10,140 nucleotides of DNA from Bacteroides sp. (GCA_017556595.1 JAFYML010000120.1:1-10140); one strand, 5' to 3'; positions 1 through 7,749 are shown, counted from the first letter of the stretch. The notes: generated by a model from the letters alone, not told the origin. Program-made: numbers and translations.

Positions 1-44
1 GTGTCTAATGAAATGTTTGCTGATAATCAACTATCTACACTTAT

Positions 45-617
45 TTATTGTTGATTTCTTATACTGAACTCACAACCACAATATTGTTGATTATAGAAGC
101 CATACTCCTTCAACAATTGGTTGCGACGCTCTTGTAGGCCACCCTTACGCCAATTTTGCTCCCAAAATTGCGTGCCGGGATATTGCAATGCGGCCTTTCT
201 CCCAGCTTTGTTTATCTGCTCAAGACTTTTCCAACGACTACTGGCCAAGGTCGTAGTAAACCATGTAAAGCCATTCTCCGAAGCATAACGAGCGGTTTCT
301 GTTAGTCGTAATAGGAAACATTTTAAACAACGACCCCCTCGCTCGGGTTCATTTTCTAATCCTTTTACCCCATTTAGCCATGCTTCATAATCGTAATCTG
401 CGTCGATAAATTCGACATTTTTCTCTTTCATAAAACGAATAGCCTCATTCTTTCGAATTTCGTACTCTTCGCTCGGGTATATGTTGGGGTTAAAAAAATA
501 GACAGTTGGTTTTATGCCGTTAGCCAACATACATTCTATAATAGCCGACGAGCAAGGTGCGCAACAACAATGTAGCAGCACTTGCTCGTCGTTATTTGGA
601 GTGTTTATTTTTAGCAT
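45..617 (-). CDS. queH: Epoxyqueuosine reductase QueH
   Basis: QueH (DUF208 family) reduces epoxyqueuosine to queuosine in the wobble position of GUN-anticodon tRNAs; it is the non-B12 alternative to QueG. Seen here: an N-terminal HCCCAPCS motif at residues 16-23, a GGRCLKCF motif (Cys97, Cys100) and a C-terminal QYCGC motif (Cys180, Cys182). These cysteines match those known in the family to hold iron-sulfur and metal centres. The open frame extends upstream to 668, but that start would overlap the end of uxuA by 47 bases and add an unrelated leader. The ATG at 617, four bases after the uxuA stop, gives a 190-residue protein that begins shortly before the first motif, so I chose it. It is the last visible gene of the dapB-led run. 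The 44 bases downstream show no clear terminator. Confidence 0.93.
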   Translation of the reverse strand: MLKINTPNNDEQVLLHCCCAPCSSAIIECMLANGIKPTVYFFNPNIYPSEEYEIRKNEAIRFMKEKNVEFIDADYDYEAWLNGVKGLENEPERGGRCLKCFLLRLTETARYASENGFTWFTTTLASSRWKSLEQINKAGRKAALQYPGTQFWEQNWRKGGLQERRNQLLKEYGFYNQQYCGCEFSIRNQQ

Positions 618-621
618 ATCG

Positions 622-1800
622 TTAAATGCCGAGTTCCATACACTTACTGATACCCATTTCAAGGCCACGCAATTCGGCTAAACCACGAAGGCGTCCGATG
701 CACGAATAGCCAGGATTGGTTTTCTTACGCAAATCATCCACCATTTGGTGACCATGGTCGGGGCGCATAGGGATGGAAACACCACGTTTTTGTTGCAATT
801 CAAGGAAGGCTTTCATTACATTAAACATATCTACGTTCCCTTCCAAGTGGTTGGCTTCGTAGAAGTTACCTTCTTCATCGCGTTGTGTACTGCGCAGATG
901 GACAAAGTTTATACGGTCGGCAAAGCGCGTCATCATGGCGGCACAATCGTTCGCACTGCTCACACCGAACGAACCGGTACATAGGCAAAGACCATTGCGA
1001 CGGTTAGGTACCGCATCGATAATGGCTTGGAAATCCTCGGCACAACTCATGATGCGTGGTAATCCCAAGATAGAACAAGGTGGATCGTCTGGATGTATCA
1101 CTAATTCTACACCTGCTTCATCGGCTACCGGACAAATCTCACTCAAGAAGTAAATTAAGTTTTGACGCAAACGTTCGGGCGTAATATCCTTATATCTATC
1201 AAGTTCTTGTTGGAATTGCTCCAAAGTAAAACTCTCTTCCGAGCCAGGCAATCCCGCTATCATATTGCGTATCAAGAGTTGCTTGTCGGCTTCGTTCATT
1301 TGCTCGAATCGGGCTTTTGCTTTTGCTTTTTCGGCTTCTGTATAGTCGTTTTCAGCACCCGGACGCTTCAATAAGAATAGGTCGAATGCAATGAAAGCAG
1401 CACGCTCAAAGCGTAAGGCGCGGCTACCATCGGGAAGTTCGTATGCCAAATCCGTGCGTGTCCAGTCGAGCACTGGCATGAAGTTGTAAGTAACAATGTT
1501 CACGCCACATTTACCTAAATTGCGTAGGCTTTCTTTGTAATTGTCAATATACTTTTGAAAGTCGCCTGTCTGCGTTTTGATATGTTCATGCACGGGCACA
1601 CTTTCAACGACCGACCAACGTAGGCCTACGGCTTCGATAATCTCTTTACGTTTCAAGATTTCCTCTTCCGTCCATACCTCTCCGTTAGGAATGTGGTGTA
1701 GTGCGTTGACGATGCCGGTTGCTCCGGCTTGTTTAATGTCCCAAAGACTTACAGGATCGTTAGGACCATACCAACGCCAAGTTTGTTCGCATCGTATCAT
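622..1800 (-). CDS. uxuA: Mannonate dehydratase UxuA
   Basis: Mannonate dehydratase (EC 4.2.1.8) converts D-mannonate to 2-keto-3-deoxy-D-gluconate in cytoplasmic breakdown of glucuronate. The 392-residue protein is full length for the family (E. coli UxuA is about 394). The N-terminus has the typical WRWYGPND and [11 protein letters not shown] segments (residues 8-43). Likely metal ligands, placed by comparison with the known family site, are His236 in the HPDD motif, Cys274, His301 in FVHLRS and Asp348 in RPDHGH. Three bases separate it from the upstream uxuB stop and four from the downstream queH start, so the three genes are probably translated from one message. Pairing with the SDR-type fructuronate reductase supports the assignment. 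Uronate isomerase, 2-keto-3-deoxygluconate kinase and aldolase genes are not in this window. Confidence 0.96.
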   Translation of the reverse strand: MIRCEQTWRWYGPNDPVSLWDIKQAGATGIVNALHHIPNGEVWTEEEILKRKEIIEAVGLRWSVVESVPVHEHIKTQTGDFQKYIDNYKESLRNLGKCGVNIVTYNFMPVLDWTRTDLAYELPDGSRALRFERAAFIAFDLFLLKRPGAENDYTEAEKAKAKARFEQMNEADKQLLIRNMIAGLPGSEESFTLEQFQQELDRYKDITPERLRQNLIYFLSEICPVADEAGVELVIHPDDPPCSILGLPRIMSCAEDFQAIIDAVPNRRNGLCLCTGSFGVSSANDCAAMMTRFADRINFVHLRSTQRDEEGNFYEANHLEGNVDMFNVMKAFLELQQKRGVSIPMRPDHGHQMVDDLRKKTNPGYSCIGRLRGLAELRGLEMGISKCMELGI

Positions 1801-1803
1801 ATC

Positions 1804-2616
1804 TTACATTGCAAATGTGTTAAAACCTCCATCTACTACCGCAACAGTACCTGTTACGAAACTTGCAGCTTCGCTAATGAGGTATTGAATGGTGCCGCAC
1901 AATTCTTCTGCACGCCCCATACGGCCAAATGGTGTTTGACGAATCACATCCTCGCCACGTTGTGTCCAACTACCATCAGGGTTGGTGAGCAATGTACGGT
2001 TTTGTTCAGTCAAGAAGAAGCCCGGTGCAATGGCATTTACACGAATACCTTCGCCAAATTTCTTGGCCACTTCAGTTGCCATGTAGGCGGTAAAGTTGCT
2101 GATACCTGCTTTAGCTGCTGCATATCCGCATACGCGAGTCATAGGGCGGAAAGCGGCCATGCTCGAGAAGTTTACAATAGCACCCTTGTTTTGCTCAACC
2201 ATTGGCTTCAAGAATACTTGTGTAGGCAATACGGTGCCAGTTAAGTTCAAGTCGAGTACACGTTGAAACTCTTCAATCTTCAAATCAAAGAATGTACCAG
2301 TAGGAGCAACGGTTGCGCCTGGCATATTTCCACCGGCTGCATTAAGCAATGCATCTACTCGTCCATAAGCAGCTAAGATGTCGGCAAGGTTTTGTTCCAA
2401 TATTTCACGATTCATTACGTCGGTTACCAAGAACATGGCTTCTCCACCATTTTCTTTAATCTCTTTCACGATTTCGTTGCCTACTTCGGCTTTACGTCCC
2501 ATGATTACAACCTTTGCGCCTTGGTCGGCCAAATGTATAGCAATGGCGCGTCCTAAAACACCTGTACCACCGGTAATTACTACCACATTGTCTTTAATGT
2601 CGAATAAGTTTTTCAT
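1804..2616 (-). CDS. uxuB: SDR-type D-mannonate oxidoreductase (fructuronate reductase)
   Basis: A short-chain dehydrogenase/reductase of 270 residues, most likely the NAD(P)-dependent enzyme interconverting D-fructuronate and D-mannonate, as in the SDR-type UxuB of Bacillus rather than the long-chain E. coli UxuB. Visible elements are the nucleotide-binding TGGTGVLG loop (15-22), NAAGG (92-96), an active-site tetrad fitting Asn124, Ser152, Tyr165 and Lys169 (YAAAK), and the C-terminal VDGGF. The glycine loop departs from classical TGxxxGxG: Val20 sits where the second conserved glycine is expected. Substrate assignment rests on the 3-base link to uxuA, since SDR sequence alone does not fix the substrate. 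Its start lies 11 bases after the WbqC-family stop. Confidence 0.88.
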   Translation of the reverse strand: MKNLFDIKDNVVVITGGTGVLGRAIAIHLADQGAKVVIMGRKAEVGNEIVKEIKENGGEAMFLVTDVMNREILEQNLADILAAYGRVDALLNAAGGNMPGATVAPTGTFFDLKIEEFQRVLDLNLTGTVLPTQVFLKPMVEQNKGAIVNFSSMAAFRPMTRVCGYAAAKAGISNFTAYMATEVAKKFGEGIRVNAIAPGFFLTEQNRTLLTNPDGSWTQRGEDVIRQTPFGRMGRAEELCGTIQYLISEAASFVTGTVAVVDGGFNTFAM

Positions 2617-2627
2617 AATTAACGAGT

Positions 2628-3275
2628 TTATATATTTAGTTTTTTTTTCTTGATGCTTTGTTGTAGCACTAAAATGCTTTCCGGCCCCATATTAAATAGC
2701 AAATCAATGATGCTTAAGTTGGGCAAGAAACCTAATCTTTCTTGGAAAACCTGATAATAGGGGACAATGGCAAACGAAGCCTCATTCATCACCTCTTTTT
2801 TAGGATGAATGGCATCTCGTAAGTCAATTATTGTGTTGGAGGGTTCAGCAATGTAAGATTCTGTGCGCTGAAGAGAGGTGTCTATATCAATCAATTGGCA
2901 AATTAGTTGGCACAACTGCTCGTTATAATCCACCAAAAAATCAAATTTCTTTTCGTAGAAGGGACGAAAGTCGTCTTTGTAATACTCGAAAAAGGGTGTA
3001 TGGTTGTATGCCGACTCAATGGCATTCCAATGCAGATGTCGCCAATTGCCGTGATCGGAGATGCGTATGTCGCGCATAAAAGCCTTTTGCGTGTTTGGCT
3101 TTTCGATGGGAACGGTCAGCGACAAGGGCCCATCGGGCGCTGCTATGACGCAACGATTCCGATAGGTTTGTTTCTGGTAATGGTCGTATTGCTCAATCCA
3201 TACCTGCTCGGCATTTTGCAGGTGAGCAAAATATTGCACGGGCGGCAAGTAGGCGGATGAAAGCAAGATTTGCAT
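2628..3275 (-). CDS. WbqC-family protein
   Basis: A 215-residue soluble protein of the WbqC-like family (PF08889), named after a gene of an O-antigen cluster; its biochemical role is not established. Recognisable segments are the N-terminal YLPPVQYFAHL (9-19), the EQYDHYQKQTYRNR stretch (28-41), the central NWRHLHWNAIESAYNHTPFFEYY region (77-99) and the C-terminal FLPNLSIIDLLFNMGPES (183-200). No signal peptide or membrane segment is seen. It sits between lepB (11-base gap) and uxuB (11-base gap); linkage of this family to lepB and dapB is common in Bacteroidales. The tail is a lysine run encoded by a nine-A tract in the coding strand (2640-2648), a possible slippage site affecting only the last few residues. 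Confidence 0.88.
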   Translation of the reverse strand: MQILLSSAYLPPVQYFAHLQNAEQVWIEQYDHYQKQTYRNRCVIAAPDGPLSLTVPIEKPNTQKAFMRDIRISDHGNWRHLHWNAIESAYNHTPFFEYYKDDFRPFYEKKFDFLVDYNEQLCQLICQLIDIDTSLQRTESYIAEPSNTIIDLRDAIHPKKEVMNEASFAIVPYYQVFQERLGFLPNLSIIDLLFNMGPESILVLQQSIKKKKLNI

Positions 3276-3286
3276 AGCTACTATTT

Positions 3287-4699
3287 TTATTTATGTACCC
3301 ATTTAAATAGTCGATTCCATCGAATTTTTCCATCGAACCAACCTTTGTCTTTATCCAGTGAAAGCCAAATAAGGATAGGTTTACCTACGACATGATCTTC
3401 GGGTACAAATCCCCAATAGCGCGAGTCGGCCGAGTTGTGTCGGTTATCGCCCATCATCCAATAATAATCCATGTTGAAGGTGTACGAATCTGCTTTCTCT
3501 CCATTGATATAAATCTCTTGTCCTTTCACTTGCAAGTCGTTGCCTTCGTATGCGCGGATGCAACGCTCGTAGATAGGCAATGTTTCTGCGTTCAGTGCAA
3601 TGGTTGCACCTTTCTTCGGTATCCAAATAGGACCATAATCTTCGGTGCTCCAATTCTTGTGTAAGTTTTGAGGATAGAGTGACGGATCGGAATCGGTGCT
3701 AATTCGTTCGGCCGATGTAACTAAATCTTTGCGAGCCAATAGCTTGCTGAGGCTTTTTTGTGTAAGCGGAAGCATAAATTCGGTAGCACCGGCTTGATAG
3801 TATTGCATGTCTTCGAAGCTAAGTCCCAACTCGTCTTGAAGGAATTTCAAAGGCAATGTCTTGCCAGTACCTCGTACAATGTAGAAGAATTGCAAATCTT
3901 CTGGATTTTCCGAAGCTTGTCCGTTGAGGTAAACTTGTCCGTCGATGATTTGTAGCGTGTCTCCGGGAAGTCCCACGCAACGCTTCACGTAGTTCTCGCG
4001 ACGATCTACGGGGCGGGTAATAACCTTTCCGTAATATTCGGGATGACCTAAGATTTGTTTACGTCCGGCATTATAGTACAGATCGAACACGGCACGTTGT
4101 TGCCAACGATTCAAGCTATCCATCTCAATCTTTTTCGGATAGATGCGTCTTCCTTCGCGGTAGGCAATGCTATAGAAATCTTCGGCTGGGTTGTTCAGTG
4201 CCACGGTATCACCTGCGGGGAAGTTGAATACCACGATGTCGTTCAGCTTCACTTTCCCGAATCCTGCCACACGCTTGTACTCCCATTTAGGCCATTCAAG
4301 GTATGATTTGCCGCCCCACGGCATAGTGTGTTGCGTCAGTGGCATAGAAAGTGGAGTTTGCGGCACACGCGGGCCATAGCTTGCTTTGCTCACAAACAAG
4401 TAGTCGCCTACCAACAACGATTTTTCCAACGACGAGGTAGGTATTTGATAGTTTTGGAAGACATAGATGTGTACAAAATATACACCCACCAATGCAAACA
4501 CAATGGCATCTACCCAATCCATTACCGTGCGAACGGTGCTATTATCCGACTTTTTCCACCATTTCCAAGGTATTTTCTTGCTGATGTATGCATCGTATAT
4601 AAAAGGCAGGAGTAGCAATCCCCACCAACTTTTCACCCAAAGTAGGAAGAGAAGGTAAAGTAGGGTAACTAAGCCGAATTTAATCCATTGTTTCTTCAT
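3287..4699 (-). CDS. lepB: Signal peptidase I (S26 family)
   Basis: Signal peptidase I removes signal peptides from Sec- and Tat-exported proteins on the outer face of the inner membrane. The 470-residue protein starts with hydrophobic segments at about 8-36 and 62-81. The catalytic Ser90 lies in IPTSSLEKSLLVGDYLFVSK (86-105), the general-base Lys239 in VKRCVGLPGD (238-247), and the box GDNRHNSADSR spans 417-427. About 180 residues separate the lysine box from the GDN box, far more than in E. coli LepB (324 residues in all); this long form is usual in Bacteroidetes. Leu91 follows the catalytic serine where methionine is common. It is 9 bases downstream of dapB, so transcription is probably from the dapB promoter. 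As I recall, Bacteroides often carry two adjacent S26 genes here; only one is present. Confidence 0.95.
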   Translation of the reverse strand: MKKQWIKFGLVTLLYLLFLLWVKSWWGLLLLPFIYDAYISKKIPWKWWKKSDNSTVRTVMDWVDAIVFALVGVYFVHIYVFQNYQIPTSSLEKSLLVGDYLFVSKASYGPRVPQTPLSMPLTQHTMPWGGKSYLEWPKWEYKRVAGFGKVKLNDIVVFNFPAGDTVALNNPAEDFYSIAYREGRRIYPKKIEMDSLNRWQQRAVFDLYYNAGRKQILGHPEYYGKVITRPVDRRENYVKRCVGLPGDTLQIIDGQVYLNGQASENPEDLQFFYIVRGTGKTLPLKFLQDELGLSFEDMQYYQAGATEFMLPLTQKSLSKLLARKDLVTSAERISTDSDPSLYPQNLHKNWSTEDYGPIWIPKKGATIALNAETLPIYERCIRAYEGNDLQVKGQEIYINGEKADSYTFNMDYYWMMGDNRHNSADSRYWGFVPEDHVVGKPILIWLSLDKDKGWFDGKIRWNRLFKWVHK

Positions 4700-4708
4700 A
4701 TTATTCTT

Positions 4709-5464
4709 TTAAAAGTCAAACAAATCGCTCATACCCAAGAATCCTTCGTGGTTCACGGTGTATTCGGCGGCAAGTACAGCACCCAATGCAAATCCTTGGC
4801 GGTTCTTGGCATCGTGAGTGATGCTGATGCTGTCGGCTTCCGAATCGTAACGAATGGTGTGGATACCAGGAACTTCGCCTTCGCGGATAGAAGCGATAGG
4901 CAGTTCATTTGGTGCACATTCGTTGCTACCGCTCAGTTCGCCATTGGCATCGAGAAGCGTACCTTTCACCCACGACTTTTTGCGTTCGATGTTTTCCAAG
5001 ATGCCTTCGGCCAATGTGATAGCCGTGCCGCTAGGTGCATCAAGTTTGTGGATGTGGTGCGTTTCGCTCATAGTAACATCGTATGCTGGGAAGCGGTTCA
5101 TGATTTTAGCCAGATATTTATTTACGGCCGAGAAGATGGCCACACCAAGGCTGAAGTTTGACGACCAGAATAGTGTCTTTCCGCCGGTTGTACAAAGTTC
5201 GCGAATTTCATCGCCATGCTCTTCCATCCAGCCTGTACTACCTGAAACTAATTTTTTCCCTGCACGGAAAGTTTTAATGTAGTTTTGATAAGCCACCATC
5301 GGGTTGGTAAATTCAATGGCTACGTCGGCACTTTTGAAGGCTTCCGATTCAAAGTCTTCTTGGTTGTTGATGTCGATAATGCAAACAATTTCGTGTCCGC
5401 GATTCAAGGCAATCTTTTCAATCTCTTTGCCCATCTTTCCGTAGCCTATCAGTGCAATTTTCAT
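4709..5464 (-). CDS. dapB: 4-hydroxy-tetrahydrodipicolinate reductase DapB
   Basis: DapB (EC 1.17.1.8) reduces 4-hydroxy-tetrahydrodipicolinate with NAD(P)H in the lysine and diaminopimelate pathway, supplying peptidoglycan precursors in the cytoplasm. The 251-residue protein has the N-terminal dinucleotide-binding loop GYGKMG (7-12), the FTNP segment (52-55), GSTGW (75-79), SSNFSLGV (101-108) and the signature ETHHIHKLDAPSGTA (134-148), containing the expected catalytic His136 and Lys140. Length and motif order are normal. It is the first gene of the minus-strand run and has a good Bacteroidetes promoter match about 35 bases upstream of its ATG. The DUF2851 gene is transcribed divergently from the other side of an 87-base spacer. 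Confidence 0.97.
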   Translation of the reverse strand: MKIALIGYGKMGKEIEKIALNRGHEIVCIIDINNQEDFESEAFKSADVAIEFTNPMVAYQNYIKTFRAGKKLVSGSTGWMEEHGDEIRELCTTGGKTLFWSSNFSLGVAIFSAVNKYLAKIMNRFPAYDVTMSETHHIHKLDAPSGTAITLAEGILENIERKKSWVKGTLLDANGELSGSNECAPNELPIASIREGEVPGIHTIRYDSEADSISITHDAKNRQGFALGAVLAAEYTVNHEGFLGMSDLFDF

Positions 5465-5495
5465 ATCCTAATCTTTTAGTTTTTTCGTTTAAACA

Positions 5496-5525
5496 GTTGC
5501 AAAGATAATAATTTTATTACATTTG
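5496..5525 (+). promoter_or_regulatory. Predicted promoter of the DUF2851 gene (Bacteroidetes type)
   Basis: TACATTTG (5518-5525) is an exact match to the TAnnTTTG -7 element, and GTTG (5496-5499) sits 18 bases upstream as the -33 element. The inferred start is near 5532, giving a leader of about 20 bases before the ATG at 5552. Confidence 0.6.
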
Positions 5526-5533
5526 CACACAAC
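5500..5533 (-). promoter_or_regulatory. Predicted dapB promoter (Bacteroidetes type)
   Basis: On the minus strand TATCTTTG (5507-5500) matches the Bacteroidetes -7 consensus TAnnTTTG exactly. GTTG (5533-5530) lies 22 bases upstream as a plausible -33 element. Transcription would start near 5493, leaving a leader of about 28 bases before the dapB ATG. The site overlaps the promoter for the divergent gene. Confidence 0.6.
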
Positions 5534-5551
5534 ATTACCTTATTCTTACTA

Positions 5552-6826
5552 ATGGAGCAGTTACTTCACTACGTTTGGAAGCATAAAATCTTCCCTTTGG
5601 GCGAGTTGCGAACCACTACCGGTCAGTTGGTAGAGGTTATCGACCCGGGTTTGCCCAACACCAATGCTGGCCCCGATTTCTTCAATGCCAAGTTGAAGAT
5701 TGACGGCACCATGTGGGTGGGAAACGTAGAGGTACACACCCAAGCTACCGATTGGTTGCGTCATGGACACGACCGCGACAAGGCCTACGATAATGTTATC
5801 CTTCATGTGGTTGGCGAAGACAATTGCCATGTCTATCGCACCGATGGTGCCCTTATCCCACAATTGTTGCTTGTATGTCCCGAAAAGGTACGTTTGCACT
5901 ACGACGAATTGCGCAAGGCCGATATTTGTCCGCCTTGTCATGAGATTTTGCCTACCCTTTCTAAGTTGACCATTGTTTCTTGGTTGTCCGCTTTGCAAGT
6001 AGAACGTTTTCAGCAGAAATCGGCACTTATTTCCGAGCGGTTGGCACGTTTCAACAACCATTGGGAGGATGTCTTTTTCATTACCCTTGCTCGTAACTAT
6101 GGCTTTGGTTTGAATGGTGATGCATTCGAAGCATGGGCATCGCACTTACCATTGCGTGCCGTTGATAAGCATCGCGATTCGTTGTTTCAAGTCGAGGCCT
6201 TCTTTTTTGGTCAGGCAGGCTTATTGGAAGAGGATGTGAAGGATGCCGACGACTATTACCAAAAACTTCAGAAAGAGTATGCCTACTTGCAACATAAATT
6301 TCAGTTGCCAGCCCCAATGGATGTGTCGCAATGGCGCTTTTTACGTTTACGCCCTGGCAACTTCCCACACGTCAGGTTAGCACAATTGGCATGGTTATAC
6401 CATAGCCGTCAATCGCTCTTTTCGCGCATCATGGATGCCGAAACCGTGGACGAAGCCAAGAAGTTGCTAATGGCACAAACCTCAACCTATTGGGAGAATC
6501 ACTTTACCTTCAAGAGAGAGTCGCCTCGACACGAAAAGCCGGTGGGCGATACCGCTTTGAATCTGATGATTATCAACACCGTTATCCCTTTTCTCTACTC
6601 CTACGGCTTGCACAAGGGTAGCGAATTGCTTTGCGATAGGGCTACTCGCTTCCTCGAATCGCTAAAGGCCGAGGATAATTACATCATCCGGCAATGGAGT
6701 GGGGCAGGTTTGTCGCTCAAGACAGCTGCCGATTCGCAAGCGCTTATCCAACTTCGTAAGGAGTATTGCGACAAGCGCGATTGCTTGCGATGCCGCTTTG
6801 GATATGAGTTTTTAAAACGGAAATAA
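5552..6826 (+). CDS. DUF2851 family protein
   Basis: A 424-residue soluble protein of DUF2851 (PF11013), widespread in Bacteroidetes and without an assigned function. The conserved N-terminal half contains NAGPDFFNAKLKID (38-51), WVGNVEVH (55-62), DWLRHGHDRD (67-76) and NVILHVV (81-87). The C-terminus carries Cys406, Cys411 and Cys414 in a C-x4-C-x2-C cluster, and a second pair CPPC occurs at 126-129; together these could bind a metal or an iron-sulfur cluster (inference). P41-D42 followed 18 residues later by E60-x-H62 is reminiscent of a PD-(D/E)xK nuclease core with histidine for lysine, but this is only a pattern resemblance. No signal peptide is seen. It is transcribed divergently from dapB and followed after 27 bases by the deacetylase gene, so the two may share a message. 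Confidence 0.9.
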   Translation: MEQLLHYVWKHKIFPLGELRTTTGQLVEVIDPGLPNTNAGPDFFNAKLKIDGTMWVGNVEVHTQATDWLRHGHDRDKAYDNVILHVVGEDNCHVYRTDGALIPQLLLVCPEKVRLHYDELRKADICPPCHEILPTLSKLTIVSWLSALQVERFQQKSALISERLARFNNHWEDVFFITLARNYGFGLNGDAFEAWASHLPLRAVDKHRDSLFQVEAFFFGQAGLLEEDVKDADDYYQKLQKEYAYLQHKFQLPAPMDVSQWRFLRLRPGNFPHVRLAQLAWLYHSRQSLFSRIMDAETVDEAKKLLMAQTSTYWENHFTFKRESPRHEKPVGDTALNLMIINTVIPFLYSYGLHKGSELLCDRATRFLESLKAEDNYIIRQWSGAGLSLKTAADSQALIQLRKEYCDKRDCLRCRFGYEFLKRK

Positions 6827-6853
6827 ATTTCTTAATAATAATACTATTTAATC

Positions 6854-7567
6854 ATGAAATCATTTACTTATTTATTGGCCGCCAGTATGTTGTGTGCAGC
6901 TTGTAGCGGCAAAAAAGCGGCAACGCCCGAGGCAGATGCACCTCAAAAAGAGGCAAAGTTGGTTTGTCTAAGTTTCGACGATGGTCCTAACACCACTACC
7001 ACCGTTGCTATGCTCGATATGCTGAAGAAGCACGATGTAGTAGGCTCTTTCTTTGTGATAGGCAATAATATCAACGAAGCGTCGGCCGAGGTGATGAAGC
7101 GCACCATCGAGATGGGCTGCGATGTGCAAAACCACTCGAAGACACATACCCAAATGCCTACGCTTACTGCCGACGAGATTAAGGCAGAGATTGCTTATAC
7201 TTCCGAAAAAATTACCGAAGTAACAGGTGTAGCACCCACTTTCTTCCGTCCTCCTTTTATCGCCGTGAACGATGCCATGCACCAAAACATCGATTTGTGC
7301 TTCATTTGCGGTCATGGATGCGAAGATTGGGTACCCGAAGTAACCGCCGAGCAACGTGCTACTACGATATTGAAAGCCCCTAAGCATGGCGACATCTTCT
7401 TACTTCACGACATGCCAGGCAACGATGCAACCGTTCAAGCATTGGATATTATCATCCCCGAATTGAAGAAGCAAGGTTTCGAGTTTGTTACCGTTACCGA
7501 ACTCTTCAAGCGTTGCAACGTTACGCCACAACCCGGTGTGATGTATAGCAATGTCTTCGACAAGTAA
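6854..7567 (+). CDS. Polysaccharide deacetylase family lipoprotein (NodB domain)
   Basis: A carbohydrate esterase family 4 type enzyme, expected to remove N-acetyl or O-acetyl groups from a polysaccharide or peptidoglycan; the substrate cannot be read from the sequence. The first 17 residues form a lipoprotein signal ending in the lipobox LCAAC (Cys17). The residues after it (SGKK) are not acid-rich, so there is no clear surface-export signal and a periplasmic place is likely. NodB motifs are in order: SFDDGPN (40-46, catalytic Asp42 and metal Asp43), HSKTH (94-98, metal His94 and His98), RPPF (132-135), a DW pair (158-159) and LLHDM (183-187, His185). All key residues are present, so the enzyme is probably active. 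At 237 residues it is a minimal one-domain form. A strong hairpin follows 19 bases after the stop. Confidence 0.92.
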   Translation: MKSFTYLLAASMLCAACSGKKAATPEADAPQKEAKLVCLSFDDGPNTTTTVAMLDMLKKHDVVGSFFVIGNNINEASAEVMKRTIEMGCDVQNHSKTHTQMPTLTADEIKAEIAYTSEKITEVTGVAPTFFRPPFIAVNDAMHQNIDLCFICGHGCEDWVPEVTAEQRATTILKAPKHGDIFLLHDMPGNDATVQALDIIIPELKKQGFEFVTVTELFKRCNVTPQPGVMYSNVFDK

Positions 7568-7586
7568 ATCCCTTCTCCTATTAGAT

Positions 7587-7627
7587 AACAATAAAGGTTG
7601 GTTCTTAAGGAGCCAACCTTTATTGTT
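7587..7627. terminator. Strong hairpin, probable bidirectional terminator
   Basis: A perfect 15-base stem pairs 7587-7601 with 7613-7627; two more Watson-Crick and two wobble pairs can close it to a 3-base TAA loop. The outer 5' arm is A-rich and the 3' arm U-rich, so it could act from either side. It lies just after the deacetylase stop and between convergent genes. A pure U tract after the stem is absent. Confidence 0.75.
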
Positions 7628-7687
7628 GTGTGAAAAAATTATCATATTTCGTTTGTTCCTTATAGATTATCCTACAAGGCAGATTTT

Positions 7688-7749
7688 TTTTCCTCGTGAG
7701 AGAAAAATTTTTTTCTCGTGAGGGCTATATATCTCCCTCACGAGGAAAA
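7688..7749. repeat. Intergenic cluster of three CTCGTGAG repeats (REP-like)
   Basis: Two direct copies of CTCGTGAG lie at 7693-7700 and 7715-7722, and an inverted copy CTCACGAG at 7737-7744. Copy 1 with its T-rich flank (7688-7700) pairs perfectly over 13 bases with 7737-7749. Copy 2 (7710-7724) pairs over 15 bases, with one G-T wobble, with 7735-7749, around a 10-base loop CTATATATCT. These two folds exclude each other. The stems are not followed by a U tract in either direction, so a classical terminator is less likely than a repeated intergenic palindrome. The rest of 7628-7849 is AT-rich with no gene seen. Confidence 0.6.

Noticed and set aside
618..668. Longer queH start at 668
   Set aside because: It would overlap uxuA by 47 bases and add a leader with no family resemblance, while ATG at 617 follows the uxuA stop by four bases.
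1729..2244. 171-codon plus-strand open frame opposite uxuA and uxuB
   Set aside because: It spans the junction of two strong minus-strand genes and encodes an unlikely cysteine- and histidine-rich product with no motif.
4688..5161. 157-codon plus-strand open frame opposite dapB
   Set aside because: It lies opposite the conserved dapB reading frame and has no recognisable domain, so it is a shadow of dapB codon use.
5561..6145. 194-codon open frame on the minus strand inside the DUF2851 gene
   Set aside because: Fully antisense to a well-recognised family gene; its translation shows no known motif.
7688..7749. Repeat cluster as a CRISPR array
   Set aside because: Repeats are only 8 bases in mixed orientation with irregular short spacing; there are no unique spacers and no cas genes.
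7688..7749. Repeat cluster as a simple intrinsic terminator
   Set aside because: Stems are followed by A-rich or mixed sequence rather than a U tract in either direction, and a better terminator exists at 7587-7627.
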